Source: Rutidosis leptorrhynchoides (lineage: Eukaryota > Streptophyta > Magnoliopsida > Asterales > Asteraceae). From it: a stretch of DNA of 64,000 nt. Shown here in pieces: positions 23,981-35,715 of this stretch. Made by a program: the position numbers and the translations under genes. Position 1 is the first letter of the stretch. The number at the start of each line of letters is the position of its first letter. The notes beneath the pieces are model-generated. The model did not search any database. It was not told the origin of the DNA and was given only the letters and a program-made list of their open reading frames with translations. The stretch is from NCBI RefSeq assembly GCF_046630445.1, contig NC_092338.1:339349001-339413000 (forward strand). Reading direction: 5' to 3'.

Positions 23981-24241
23981 TCATCTATTTCGGTATGTAA
24001 AATTAATCTAAACGGTGGATTAAATTAAACATAACGGTCGATAAACTGAACATTTAGAAAAAATGTTAACGGTCGATTAATTAAAAGTAAAGAAATAAAG
24101 AATGAATTTAAAAAAATTGTAAAAACATGACAAAAACCCAAATTACAAAAATACCTCCAAAGTTAAGGGTATTTACATGCGTGCCATTGTGAATAGTGTA
24201 AAGTCTCATGTACGTTAGTATATTATGTCTCATGGACTTTA

Positions 24242-24292
<51 letters not shown>

Positions 24293-24481
24293 TGCTACAA
24301 GAGGTGAGAACCTTGGTCGTTTGACCACCAAAACCACAATAGTCCAACCCACTTTTTACACTTGTTTTTTCATTCTTTCCCCCAACTATAAACACCTTAC
24401 ACAAACTACCCCAAACTCTAGGGGGTTAAATCGTCAATTTTGTAAATCAAAATAAAAACTCCACCCAAAGCATTCGACAGC
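23981..24481. other. Athila right flank with (AT)n tract
   Basis: The first ~120 bases continue the repeat interrupted at 7085 (words such as ACGGTCGATTAATTAA on both sides). An uninterrupted (AT)n tract runs 24243-24289. No gene was seen. Confidence 0.5.
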
Positions 24482-24850
24482 CCGTATCTTCCTCCTCGCT
24501 CCGAATTAAATTTCACCGACCACTACGTTAAACTCGAAATATTATTATGAACAAAACGAGACTAACTACGTTCGAAACGGACACTTTTTAAAAAACGCTA
24601 AACACAACGACAGCCCGTATTTTCCCGCTCGCCGCGAGTAAAATTTTTTCAAGAGCAACGTCATACTCGAAATAATTTTATGAACAAAACGATACTAACT
24701 ACATTCGAGACGGACACTTTTTAAAAAAAGCTAAACACAACGACAGCAAGTATCTTCCTGCTCGCCAGGAGTTAAATTTTTTCGACATCACCGTTAAACT
24801 CGAAATAATTTTATGAACAACGTTCGACAGACACTTTTTAAAAAATACTG
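24482..24850. repeat. Diverged tandem repeats, ~130 bp unit, three copies
   Basis: Units start near 24482, 24612 and 24742. They share CCGTATCTTCC-like starts, TCGCC(G/A)CGAG-like hairpins, an AACTCGAAATAATTTTATGAACAA-type block, GACTAACTACGTTCGA and GGACACTTTTTAAAAAA. The unit is related to the one at 2091-2353. Confidence 0.65.
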
Positions 24851-25130
24851 AAGACGACGACACCTACAACGGCGCTTAACACATGAACCGTTTTCCCGGC
24901 CGAAATCCTCCGCCTCATCGCGCGGGCCTGACCCGAACTCGTTTATAAATAAAAAAATCGTTGAATCTACCAATTAGACAGTCAATTCTGTAACACATCT
25001 AGATCTTCTATCTATTTTAATTTTAATTCAAACGATCTGATTAAAATTATAAAATCGATTTATTCAAACGATCGACTTGAAACATTAGTTAACATACACA
25101 TGCAACAGCCATAATTTATTCTTAAATATT

Positions 25131-25426
25131 TTAATTACTTAGAATTAAAAGATGCTCGGTGGTAACATTTATTAGACGAACAAGAGGATCGATAGTGACA
25201 CAAGAAGCATTAGCAGCAAAGTCGTCCTTAATTTCGTATTCAATCGTACATTTCACAAAACACGATGATCTTGTTTCATCTTTAGGATTCTCTTTGATCT
25301 CGAACCTAATCCGATATAAGGTAAATCCGAAATCAAAATATCCACCTTCCACAGCTTCGGTATCTTTGATTTTATTCTCATCATCAACCTTCGTAAACTT
25401 TTCTTTGCAATAATTAATTTCTAAGC
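25131..25426 (-). pseudogene. Terminal exon of a PR-10 / norcoclaurine-synthase-like gene
   Basis: On the minus strand a TATGTAG acceptor precedes an exon of 98 codons ending in TAA. The product has YCKEKFTKVDDENK, an EGGYFDFGFTLYRIRFE block and YEIKDDFAANASCVTIDPL, characteristic of the C-terminal two thirds of Bet v 1-fold PR-10 proteins, closest in wording to S-norcoclaurine-synthase-like members. PR-10 genes usually have one intron near codon 60, so this is exon 2. I found no matching first exon in the next ~1.5 kb upstream. Either the intron is long or disrupted, or the gene is a fragment. The exon itself has no internal stop. Confidence 0.7.
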
Positions 25427-26265
25427 CTACATATAGTATGAATAACGTGTCATTAATCAAGTTATGCTTTTCTTTGTAATACTTAATGAATGACGTTTTT
25501 GCGGTTTTCACTAACCGGAGTGTTTTCTAACTACTTCTATACCGAAGCAAGCAATCATAGAATATGTAACACATATTAAACTGGTATGTTCTCAAAGGAT
25601 CACGTATGAATTCCTATTATATATCTAGTAAAATTCAAGTAACGACCGTTAAATATTTAACGAAAAGTTAACAAAAAAGTAACGAAAAAGCAGAGTTGTT
25701 ACACTCAAGCATCATAGGTCTCTGGAATATTTATAACGTACAACACATCTTAAGGACTAAAACGCGTATAAAAATAAAAATTTGCTACCAATTTTCCTAG
25801 GAAAAATGCATCGATTTTCATCTTGTGAACATAGCTCTGTTACCAATTTGTCCGAGTAAAATCGTTTTCTGTGGGTACCAACAATTATTTTTACAAGTAT
25901 GTTTTTCTGTGTATGCTTCACTGCTTCTTTATGTTTCTGCCTCGTATGTTTACTTTTATATTATAGGATATCGCTGTCAATAGTTTACGAGATATAAATA
26001 TAGTAAACGAGATATAAGTAAGATATGAAGATAATAAGCAAATCAAGAACTGAAAGATACCTAAAGTTTGAAGAGCAACCTTATTTTGGTAATAAGCATT
26101 ATAGAAGTTGTAAATGAGGCCATGAGGGAACATTTTCAGACTCTGTGACGAAATGTTTTCTTAGTATGTGAGTCCTCTTTTGTTTGTGTTAAGATGCGGA
26201 AATATGTTAAATATGGCATCATTAACTATTTGATCATAGACGTAAGTGATCAGAGTAAATTCATT

Positions 26266-26636
26266 AGACCACTTCCAACCATGACATTCTTCCTTAAAAA
26301 TTTTTAGCGTCATATCAGCTTTCTCTCTCTACCTTCCTTACCACTTCCTCCCATAACACTCCTATAACATACTACTATCAACCATAACATATTCCCTCCT
26401 CATTACATACCTCATAAAATTAATTAAATAAATAAAGTTACAAGTTAAAAAGCTATTAGTGCATATCAATATTGCACAAGTGAAAAAGTTGCTGCCCTGA
26501 AAAATGCTTGGTGAAGAAATTTTCCAGCACGAAGCTACTTATGCTATCGAAGCATACCCATAGCACATACAATGTCAATGGAGCCCTCCATAGCATGGCC
26601 GAAGCATACTTCATAGCATGATCAGGGAGTGGTCTT
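26266..26636. mobile_element. Possible MITE with short inverted ends
   Basis: The left end AGACCACTTCC pairs with the right end GGGAGTGGTCTT, and a CCAACCATG word follows the left terminus. The interior is noncoding with repeated TAGCAT words near the right end. I could not settle the target duplication, so the superfamily is open. Confidence 0.35.
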
Positions 26637-26885
26637 TCACTACTTGAATACATATATATTTGTTTGACTCTTGTCCTTGTTGGGTTTTTATTTTTATTTT
26701 TTTATTTATTTTTTATTTTTTTATAAATAGTTCACTTTGAAAAAGAGCTTTAAAATTGTTACTAGATGATCATAACTTTTGCAATATTATCGACCCTAAT
26801 GTTCTTCAAGGTCAAGACATTGTGTTAGCATAGTTTGCTTCTGAAATTGAAGTTTGACTTTTCACGAGTTATCATTAATAATTGT

Positions 26886-26922
26886 TGTTCTTCTTTCAAT
26901 CTGTAGTAGTTCTTCTTCATAT
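26886..26922 (-). repeat. LTR-end fragment of the broken minus-strand Copia
   Basis: These 37 bases match, with one difference, the sequence starting at 32785 next to the primer site of the minus-strand element. They end in the CATAT used as target by the intact Copia. Confidence 0.55.
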
Positions 26923-27359
26923 TGTTGAAATAATAATAAAATTGGTTGTTGGTGGATGTAGTTGGTGAAATAAGTGGATGGTTGTTGGTGAGTTGTAGGT
27001 AAGACATTTCATTACCTAACTTGCCTAACTCTCACCAAATCCCAATCCTTACTACTATAAATAGAGCCATAAACAAGCATTCAAATCATCCCAAAACACA
27101 TTCTTCTTCTTATATTCTAAGAGTATAATAGAGAGTTTGAGTTTAGTCTCCTAATTGCAAGAGATATAAGCATTAGTAATTATCCTTGTAATTAGAGAGA
27201 AGTTGTAATTCCTATTATTCTTATTAGTGAAACGTTTCTTTCCTTGCCCGTGGTTTTTACCCTATTGGGGTTTTCCACGTTAAATCTCGGTGTTCCTTTA
27301 TTATCGTTTTCATATTATTACTAGTGGTTTGCTATAATTCGGTGTCACTTTTCTCAACA
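26923..27359 (+). repeat. Copia 5' LTR
   Basis: 437 bp. The TATA box CTATAAATAG lies at 27055-27064, so U3 is about 160 bases and transcription should start near 27090. Confidence 0.95.
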
Positions 27360-27361
27360 AG

Positions 27362-27373
27362 TGGTATCAGAGC
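27362..27373 (+). other. Copia primer-binding site
   Basis: TGGTATCAGAGC, complementary to the 3' end of initiator tRNA-Met, starts two bases after the LTR. Confidence 0.9.
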
Positions 27374-27544
27374 TAAGGTCTAATATCTTGTGTGTTAATC
27401 TACTTATCGTATGTTCTGTGGTTGCCACGAGAGTGGAACGTCCACATCAGAAAATAAGTAAGATTATTTTCACTCGGTAAAAGTCCTTGGGTGTTATTTC
27501 AAGAAAAAATAATATTGTCGAAAAAAAAAATTGTAATTATAGCA

Positions 27545-30500
27545 ATGTCTACGAAATTTGAAATTGAAAAGTTCAACGGGAGTAACTTCTCGTTATGGAA
27601 ACTAAAGATGAAAGCTATCCTGAGAAAGGATAAGTGTTTGGCGGCCATCAGTGGACGTTCCGCTGAAGTCACTGATGAAAAATGGGAAGAGATGGACAGC
27701 CAGGCTATCGCAAATCTTCATCTGGCACTAGCAGATGGCGTTTTGTCTAGCATTGAAGAAAAGAAGACGGCGAAAGAGATTTGGGATCACCTCGTAAAAT
27801 TGTACGAGACCAAATCACTCCACAACAAGATATTCCTTAAGAGGAAACTTTATGCGCTACGCATGAATGAATCTACTTCAGTTAATGAGCACATTAATTC
27901 TTTGAATACTCTATTTTCTCAACTCGCTTCATTAAGCTGCAATATAGAGCCAAAAGAACGTGCTGAACTTTTACTTCAGAGTCTTCCTGATTCGTATGAT
28001 CAACTCATTATTAACTTAACCAATAATGTTCTCTCGGAGTATCTAGTCTATGATGAAGTTGCGGCTGCTATTCTAGAAGAAGAAAATCGGCGCAATAACA
28101 AGGAGGACAAACAGGCCGGTTCACGACAAGTAGAGGCCTTATTGGTGTCAGGAGGGAGATCAACGGAACGTGGCCCAAGTGGGAGTCACAATCATGGTAA
28201 ACTGAAGTCTAAAAAGAAGAGGACCTATACATGCTACAATTGTGGCAAGAAAGGTCACCTGAAGAAGGATTGTCGGAGTTTAAATAACTCAAATCCTCAA
28301 GGAAATATTGCAAGCACTTCAGATGATGGGACTGCTTTGGTTAGTGAGGCAGTGGTAGCAAATGAAGGCAGAAAGACATTTGTTGATGTCTGGTTATTTG
28401 ACTCGGGAGCTACTTTTCACATGACCCCTAGAAGAGAATGGTTCAAACAATATGAACGTATCTCAGGAGGATCTGTATATAGTTGCAATGATCATGAACT
28501 AAAGATCATTGGAATTGGAGATATCATTCTGAAGATGCACGATGGTACAGTTCGTACTATTCAAGGTGTACGACATGTGGAAGGTTTGAAGAAGAACTTA
28601 TTGTCTTTAGGACAATTGGATGATCTTGGTTGTAAGATGGTGATACATGATAAGATCATGATAATCAAGAAAGGCACGGTTGTACTTATGAAAGGAGAAA
28701 AGGTGGGTGCTAATTTATACATTCTGAAAGGCGAGACGGTACAGGAATCGGAAGCATCTGTTGCTTCGAATAGTTCAAGTGATAAAGTTGCTATGACATG
28801 GCATCAAAAGCTTGGACACATGTCTGAACAAGGTATGAAGATTCTTGTTGAAAGAAATCTTATTCATGGTCTTACAAAGGTATCGCTACCTTTTTGTGAG
28901 CATTGTGTAATCAGTAAGCAGCATCGTCTAAAGTTTAACACATCAAATTCTAGAAGTAAATTGGTTCTAGAATTGGTTCACTCTGATATGTGGCAAGCAC
29001 CAGTTCAATCCCTAGGAGGAGCAAAGTATTTTGTATCATTTATTGATGATTACACTAGGAGATGTTGGGTGTACCCAATCAAGAGGAAGGCGGATGTGTT
29101 TGAAGTTTTCAAAGTTTACAAAGCGCGGGTTGAACTTGAATCTGGTAAAAAGATCAAGTGTTTGAAGACAGATAATGGAGGAGAATACACTGGTGATGAA
29201 TTTGATAAGTTTTGCAAACAAGAAGGTATCAAAAGGCAGTTCACAACAACATACACTCCTCAACAAAACGAAGTGGCAGAGCGGATGAACAGAACCTTGT
29301 TAGATAGAACAAGGGCGATGTTGACAACTGCAAGCTTGAAAAAATCATTCTGGGCAGAAGCAGTAAGTACTGCCTGTTACGTGATAAATCGGTCACCATC
29401 AACTGCAATTGAGTTGAAATCGCCGATGGAAATGTGGACTGGAAAACCAGTTAATTATTCTGACCTTCATGTATTTGGAAGTCCTGTGTACGCAATGTAC
29501 AATTCTCAAGAAACGACAAAGTTGGATCCGAAGTCCAGAAAGTGTTTGTTCTTGGGGTATGCTGATGGAGTTAAGGGGTATCGCTTGTGGGACCCCATTG
29601 CCCACAAAGTAGTCATCAGCAGAGATGTTGTCTTTACAGAAGACAAAGATCTTGAAGATGTTAGCACTTCAAAAGAAACTATACCGATACAGGTGGGTAA
29701 TGAATTTCATAAAGATTCTTCTGAAGCAGTACCAGAGCACGATGAAAATCAAGTAGTCGTTGATGAAGCTCCAGCGACTCGTATTTCTAATCGGGAAAGG
29801 AAACGTCCAGGGTGGCACTCAGATTATATTATGGAAAGCAATGTTGCATATTGTCTTCTAACAGAGGAAGGAGAGCCAACAACTCTTCGCGAGGCACTAA
29901 ATCATTTAGATGCATCTCAGTGGATGACGGCTATGCAGGAAGAAATTGAAGCTCTTCATAAAAATAAAACATGGGAACTTGTGCCATTGCCGAAAGGTAG
30001 AAAACCTATTGGAAATAAATGGGTGTATAAGATCAAGCGAAATGGCGATGATCAAGTGGAGCGGTATCGTGCAAGACTGGTGGTTAAAGGATATGCTCAG
30101 AAAGAAGGTACAAACTTTAATGAAATATTTTCTCCTGTAGTTCGACTTACAACAATTCGAGTAGTTCTAGCGATGTGTGCTACATTTGATTTGCATCTAG
30201 AGCAGCTAGATGTAAAAACTGCATTTCTTCATGGAAATCTTAAAGAAGAAATTTATATGCTTCAACCAGAAGGTTTTGAACTACAAGGAAAAAAGAACTT
30301 GGTTTGCAGGTTAAAGAAATCTCTGTATCGTCTCAAACAGGCGCCGAGATGTTGGTACAAGAGATTTGATTCTTTCATAATGAGCCTTGAATATAACAGA
30401 CTTTATGCAGACCCTTGTGCATATTTCAAGAGGTTTGGGGACAATGATTTTGTCATTTTGCTGTTATATGTAGATGACATGTTGGTTGCAGGCCCCAACA

Positions 30501-31432
30501 AAGATCGTATTAATAAGCTGAAGGTTCAATTGGCTAGGGAGTTTGAAATGAAAGACTTGGGTGCCGCAAACAAGATTCTAGGGATGCAAATTCACCGAGA
30601 CAGAAATAATAGGAAGATTTGGCTTTCTCAAAAGAATTATTTGAGAAAAATCTTGGAGCGTTTCAATATGCAAGATAGTAAGCCAATCTCAACCCCATTT
30701 CCTACTAATCTCAAGTTATCCTCCGTTATGTGTCCTAGCAGTGAATACGAGAGGAAGGAGATGTCCCGAGTACCGTATGCATCAGCAGTGGGAAGTTTAA
30801 TGTTCGCAATGATATGTACAAGACCAGACATTACACATGCAGTGGGAGTAGTTAGTCGGTACATGGCAAATCCTGGTAAAGAGCATTGGAATGCGGTAAA
30901 GAGGATCCTTAAATACATCAAGGGAACCTTAGATGTTGCATTATGTTATGGGGAACCGAAATTTATTGTCAAAGGGTATGTTGATTCAGATTATGCAGGT
31001 GATATCGATAAAAGTAAATCTACCACTACATATGTTTTCACATTTTGTGGTGGAATAGTAAGCTGGGTTTCAAAACTGCAGTCAGTTGTGGCGACGTCAA
31101 CAACAGAGGCAGAATATGTAGCAGCTACTCAAGCTACTAAAGAGGCAGTATGGTTGAAAATGTTGTTGGAGGAACTCGGGCACAAACAAGAGAATATCAC
31201 TCTATTCTGTGACAACCAGAGTGCCTTGCATCTTGCAAGGAATCCGGCATTTCATTCAAAGACAAAGCATATACGAGTTCAGTATCACTTCGTTCGTGAG
31301 AAAGTGGAAGAAGGAACCGTGGATATGCAGAAAATTCATACTGACGACAATGTGGCCGATTTTCTAACAAAGTCAATCAATCGTGACAAGTTTATTTGGT
31401 GCCGTTCCTCATGCGGCCTAGCAGAAATGTAA
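27545..31432 (+). CDS. Copia gag-pol polyprotein, intact (1295 aa)
   Basis: The first ATG in frame is at 27545 (MSTKFEIEKFNGSNFSLWKL); the frame is open further upstream but without ATG. Order: gag with zinc knuckle CYNCGKKGHLKKDC (~228), protease DSGATFHM (~283), integrase HHCC (~419) with catalytic D at HSDMW (~478), D at DNGGEYTG (~542) and E in NEVAERMNR (~572), reverse transcriptase with LDVKTAFLHG (~888) and YVDDML (~973), RNase H with DSDYAGD (~1144), TEAEY and the CDNQSA block (~1220). Protease before integrase before RT is the Copia order. Catalytic residues I can see are present and there is no stop or frameshift. Confidence 0.95.
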   Translation: MSTKFEIEKFNGSNFSLWKLKMKAILRKDKCLAAISGRSAEVTDEKWEEMDSQAIANLHLALADGVLSSIEEKKTAKEIWDHLVKLYETKSLHNKIFLKRKLYALRMNESTSVNEHINSLNTLFSQLASLSCNIEPKERAELLLQSLPDSYDQLIINLTNNVLSEYLVYDEVAAAILEEENRRNNKEDKQAGSRQVEALLVSGGRSTERGPSGSHNHGKLKSKKKRTYTCYNCGKKGHLKKDCRSLNNSNPQGNIASTSDDGTALVSEAVVANEGRKTFVDVWLFDSGATFHMTPRREWFKQYERISGGSVYSCNDHELKIIGIGDIILKMHDGTVRTIQGVRHVEGLKKNLLSLGQLDDLGCKMVIHDKIMIIKKGTVVLMKGEKVGANLYILKGETVQESEASVASNSSSDKVAMTWHQKLGHMSEQGMKILVERNLIHGLTKVSLPFCEHCVISKQHRLKFNTSNSRSKLVLELVHSDMWQAPVQSLGGAKYFVSFIDDYTRRCWVYPIKRKADVFEVFKVYKARVELESGKKIKCLKTDNGGEYTGDEFDKFCKQEGIKRQFTTTYTPQQNEVAERMNRTLLDRTRAMLTTASLKKSFWAEAVSTACYVINRSPSTAIELKSPMEMWTGKPVNYSDLHVFGSPVYAMYNSQETTKLDPKSRKCLFLGYADGVKGYRLWDPIAHKVVISRDVVFTEDKDLEDVSTSKETIPIQVGNEFHKDSSEAVPEHDENQVVVDEAPATRISNRERKRPGWHSDYIMESNVAYCLLTEEGEPTTLREALNHLDASQWMTAMQEEIEALHKNKTWELVPLPKGRKPIGNKWVYKIKRNGDDQVERYRARLVVKGYAQKEGTNFNEIFSPVVRLTTIRVVLAMCATFDLHLEQLDVKTAFLHGNLKEEIYMLQPEGFELQGKKNLVCRLKKSLYRLKQAPRCWYKRFDSFIMSLEYNRLYADPCAYFKRFGDNDFVILLLYVDDMLVAGPNKDRINKLKVQLAREFEMKDLGAANKILGMQIHRDRNNRKIWLSQKNYLRKILERFNMQDSKPISTPFPTNLKLSSVMCPSSEYERKEMSRVPYASAVGSLMFAMICTRPDITHAVGVVSRYMANPGKEHWNAVKRILKYIKGTLDVALCYGEPKFIVKGYVDSDYAGDIDKSKSTTTYVFTFCGGIVSWVSKLQSVVATSTTEAEYVAATQATKEAVWLKMLLEELGHKQENITLFCDNQSALHLARNPAFHSKTKHIRVQYHFVREKVEEGTVDMQKIHTDDNVADFLTKSINRDKFIWCRSSCGLAEM

Positions 31433-31506
31433 ACAACATCATTGGCAAGGAAGGATTATCGTGTGAAGATTGATTGAGTCTTATATCAAATCTTCAAGTG
31501 GGAGAT

Positions 31507-31943
31507 TGTTGAAATAATAATAAAATTGGTTGTTGGTGGATGTAGTTGGTGAAATAAGTGGATGGTTGTTGGTGAGTTGTAGGTAAGACTTTTCATTACC
31601 TAACTTGCCTAACTCTCACCAAATCCCAATCCTTACTACTATAAATAGAGCCATAAACAAGCATTCAAATCATCCCAAAACACATTCTTCTTCTTATATT
31701 CTAAGAGTGTAATAGAGAGTTTGAGTTTAGTCTCCTAATTGCAAGAGATATAAGCATTAGTAATTATCCTTGTAATTAGAGAGAAGTTGTAATTCCTATT
31801 ATTCTTATTAGTGAAACGTTTCTTTCCTTGCCCGTGGTTTTTACCCTATTGGGGTTTTCTACGTTAAATCTCGGTGTTCCTTTATTATCGTTTTCATATT
31901 ATTACTAGTGGTTTGCTATAATTCGGTGTCACTTTTCTCAACA
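31507..31943 (+). repeat. Copia 3' LTR
   Basis: 437 bp, preceded directly by AAGTGGGAGAT (31496-31506, polypurine tract) and followed by the CATAT duplication. Confidence 0.95.
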
Positions 31944-31949
31944 CATATG

Positions 31950-32693
31950 TCACTCTAATCCACAATGATAACATTTATATATTGATTTTCTGCTATCAGC
32001 AGACCTGCCCCTGCTCTTGCTTCTGCCTATCCATTTATTTTTGCTACTCATTCGTTGTCTCCCCCAATTCTCTGTGACAAAGGCATGGGTCTGATCTGTG
32101 TCCATGTCCTTTCTCCTTGCCTCTTCACTGTATAGGGCATCCTTGACCATTGACATGGTAAGTTTTCCATTCGGGGCTGAGTTGCTGAGTGTTACGACTA
32201 GCGTCTCCCAACTATCAGGAAGAGAACTAAGTAGCAGTAGCGCCTGAACTTCATCGCCAAGAGGTATCTCTACAGACGATAACTGGTTGACCAAGCTCCG
32301 GAACTCACTGGTATGCTCGGCAACCGAAGTTCCACTTTTAAGCTTCATGTTGACTAAACGCCTCATCAACAGGGCTTTATTCCGAGCAGTTTTGGCCTGG
32401 TACATGTCCTCCAACTTTTTTCAGAGGACATATGCGTCTGTCTCTTGTGCAACATGGTGGAAGACACTATGATCAATCCATTGACGGATCAGACCAATAG
32501 TTTTACGGTTTAACTTCTTCCACTCTTTCTCTTTGGCGGAATCATGATTTGTACCTTTTAATTCAATAGGGTTCAAAAAATCTTTACAGCTGAGGAGATC
32601 TTCCATCCGAGGTTTCCACTGCGTGTAGTTGGTGGCAGTGAGCATAATCATGTCTCCGGAATATGATCCTGACTCTTTTGTGGACATTATCAC
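31950..32693 (-). pseudogene. Broken Copia gag on the minus strand
   Basis: Reading from the ATG at 32693, the frame encodes a Copia gag (LTATNYTQWKPRMEDLL, then a region with LPDSWETLVVTLSN) and stops at an in-frame TGA at 32418-32420. It then continues in the same frame to the first half of a zinc knuckle (CYHCG), where it is cut off at the edge of the inserted Copia. The primer-binding site (TGGTATCAGAGC on minus) is at 32782-32771, and its 5' LTR starts at 32785 and runs right for an undetermined distance. Nothing of protease to RNase H remains. Confidence 0.85.
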
Positions 32694-32829
32694 CTTACAA
32701 ATAATTTTTCAACACAAACGGGGCTGAAAACTTCAGAAAACTCAAATACTCGACCAACGCTTCTAACCTAGCTCTGATACCAGTTGTTCTTCTTTCAATC
32801 TGTAGCAGTTCTTCTTCATATATCCTCTC

Positions 32830-33771
32830 TTAATCACAACAATAATGACTTTCATTATTATTGTTCATATAATATAATTGGAGTGATAATGTAAAGCAGA
32901 AATTTCAAATTTATTGAAGATTAAGAAAAATACCTTACTGAGTGCAATGAAGTACCGTTACGGTATTTATCCAACACGAGCAGTAGCAACAAAGGAATAC
33001 GCTCAATATAATTGGTGATTTTTATCATGCCAGTATCATCTAGTTGTTAGCAAGGATTCACAAGTTGGTGACGTGTTTAAAAGGCACCCGTCTTGCATAC
33101 GAGGTTAGAACTTAACAATTCTGTTTTCTTGGGTTTCTGTATATTTAACATTTATGTTTAGGTTTACTTGATTAGGAAATTGATACGTAACAACTATTAT
33201 TAGGAAATATTATTTGATGGAGTTCTCGGTTCGTGGAATACAAAGACGAGAATTTGGATGTTTTGTGTCAATGTGAAATGTTTTGCTAGTGTTTGTTCTA
33301 ACATTTGTTCAATGTTTGTCATGATCAATTGTTTAGTATCATATAGATCGATTGATCTTGTCAACCATATACTGATTAAAGTCTAAATCAATTTGTATCA
33401 AATAGATCGATTGATCTTGTTCAATGTGGAGGTCATTGGTTTGAATTCACAAAACTAAAAAAAAGTAATCCCTTCATAGTCACATATGTTCACCCGCGAT
33501 GATTTCGAACTGCAACAAAGCGATTAGTCGCCATGGTATTAGGTAGCTCGCAATGCGAGTCACATAGTACCATCAAACTAATTTCTTAGTAGTGATGAAT
33601 TATGGTCAAATTCAATGTTTTATACAAGTTAAATGTCCGAGATATACAAAGCATTTTATCCAAAATAAAAAATAAACACCACACGAATAGTGGTTTGACT
33701 TTCCAACATATGAAAACTGGTATCGTGGTAAGGTTTGACTTTGAGGCTAACTCAAAAATCAGCCTATAATC
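32830..33771. other. No gene seen; short direct repeats
   Basis: The left part is probably the rest of the minus-strand Copia LTR. ATAGATCGATTGATCTTGT occurs twice about 60 bases apart (33345 and 33405), each with an internal palindrome ATCGAT. No RNA gene or coding exon was recognised. Confidence 0.4.
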
Positions 33772-34129
33772 CTAAGAATTAGTCTTCACTTTTCCAACTT
33801 GTTTAATCTGGTTTAAGTTCCTCCATAAGTACTTTCCACTAGCCATGTCAACAAATGCCCAAAATCCATTTTGACCCATCTGAAGTTTCATAAAACAAGA
33901 TTAACATAAATACATAATAACATGTGATCATAATAAATTGTTACATAGTACAACATTCCTACAAGGAATATGCATGTACCTTTATGAAGTTAGTTTGTCG
34001 TTTGGTGACCGATGAATCGTCATTGAAAAGATTGTCTTCTGTATCAGAAGTTGTTCGAAATGACTTCCATGCGATATAACCGGCTAAAATCGCTGAGAAA
34101 AACACTAATATAAATCTCATGGGACACAT
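33772..34129 (-). CDS. 85-residue membrane-anchored protein, two exons
   Basis: Exon 1 is 34129-33980 (50 codons from ATG), the intron 33979-33880 (GTACAT...TTCAG, 100 bases), and exon 2 33879-33772 (35 codons plus TAG). The phase is 0 at the join. The N-terminus MCPMRFILVFFSAILAGYIA forms one hydrophobic segment (residues ~4-21), a signal anchor. A polar stretch with many Asp/Ser/Thr follows, and exon 2 encodes GFWAFVDMASGKYLWRNL. The combination MCP-x-RFILVFFSA...GFW-x-FVDMASG-x-YLWRN recalls a small conserved plant family that I remember being annotated, without good reason, as methyltransferase-related; there is no room for a methyltransferase. Function unknown. Both exons are clean, so this is probably a live gene. 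Confidence 0.8.
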
Positions 34130-34453
34130 TTTGTTGTTAACAAAAATGGTTTATTTGTTTGTGTTTGATATTTTTGAAGATGAATGAATGAAATGATAGC
34201 AGGTGAGGAAATAAAGGTTTGGTTGATTGTATGTTTATGGGTTAAAATATAGTCGTAATCGTTATCTATTGAGGAACACGTCTCTCCCACTTTGATGTAC
34301 GTCGTGGTCTCCGTTTTACAAAGTCAAAGATGGCTTCACCTACTACTTTTATGATTCTATGTCATAAGGGTATTATTGACATTTTTCATCTCTTTTTATG
34401 ACCTACGTTCATAATTTGTATACTTATGTTGATCGTTAGAAATTTTTTTCAAC

Positions 34454-34455
<2 letters not shown>

Positions 34456-34521
<66 letters not shown>
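34456..34521. repeat. (AT)n tract
   Basis: An uninterrupted TA/AT dinucleotide run that borders the left end of the inverted-repeat element at 34523. Confidence 0.95.
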
Positions 34522-35332
<811 letters not shown>

Positions 35333-35387
35333 TGTTTTTGGCCTTGCATAATGCACGGCCCAAGAGGTAACAGTTCAAATAATTTGG

Positions 35388-35627
35388 CTAACTAATGTTA
35401 CTATTAAACCAAACTTCATGAATAACGGTCATGTATAGAATAAATTGACAAATGAAAACCATGTGTATAAGTTGGAGCTTATCAAACGCAAACAGACCTT
35501 GTTTACGAGGTTGGACATTCCTTATATTGATCACGCAGTCCAGATCTGTGACCACCTGTGGATAGCAAAAATCAGTTAAACTGATCATAAAAATGATGTT
35601 CTGCATACTCTATCGTATAACATATGT

Positions 35628-35715
<88 letters not shown>

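Larger units (their letters stand above)
26923..31943 (+). mobile_element. Complete Ty1/Copia element, Tork/TNT1-like (5.0 kb)
   Basis: 437 bp LTRs (TGTTGAAATAA...TTCTCAACA) differ at three positions by hand count. CATAT is duplicated at 26918-26922 and 31944-31948. The primer-binding site is TGGTATCAGAGC (initiator tRNA-Met type) and the polypurine tract AAGTGGGAGAT. One uninterrupted ORF fills the interior. This is the only copy in the window that looks coding-competent. Confidence 0.97.

Noticed and set aside
27491-27544. Copia start at 27491
   Set aside because: That codon is GTG. The first ATG in frame is 27545, which gives a normal Copia N-terminus.
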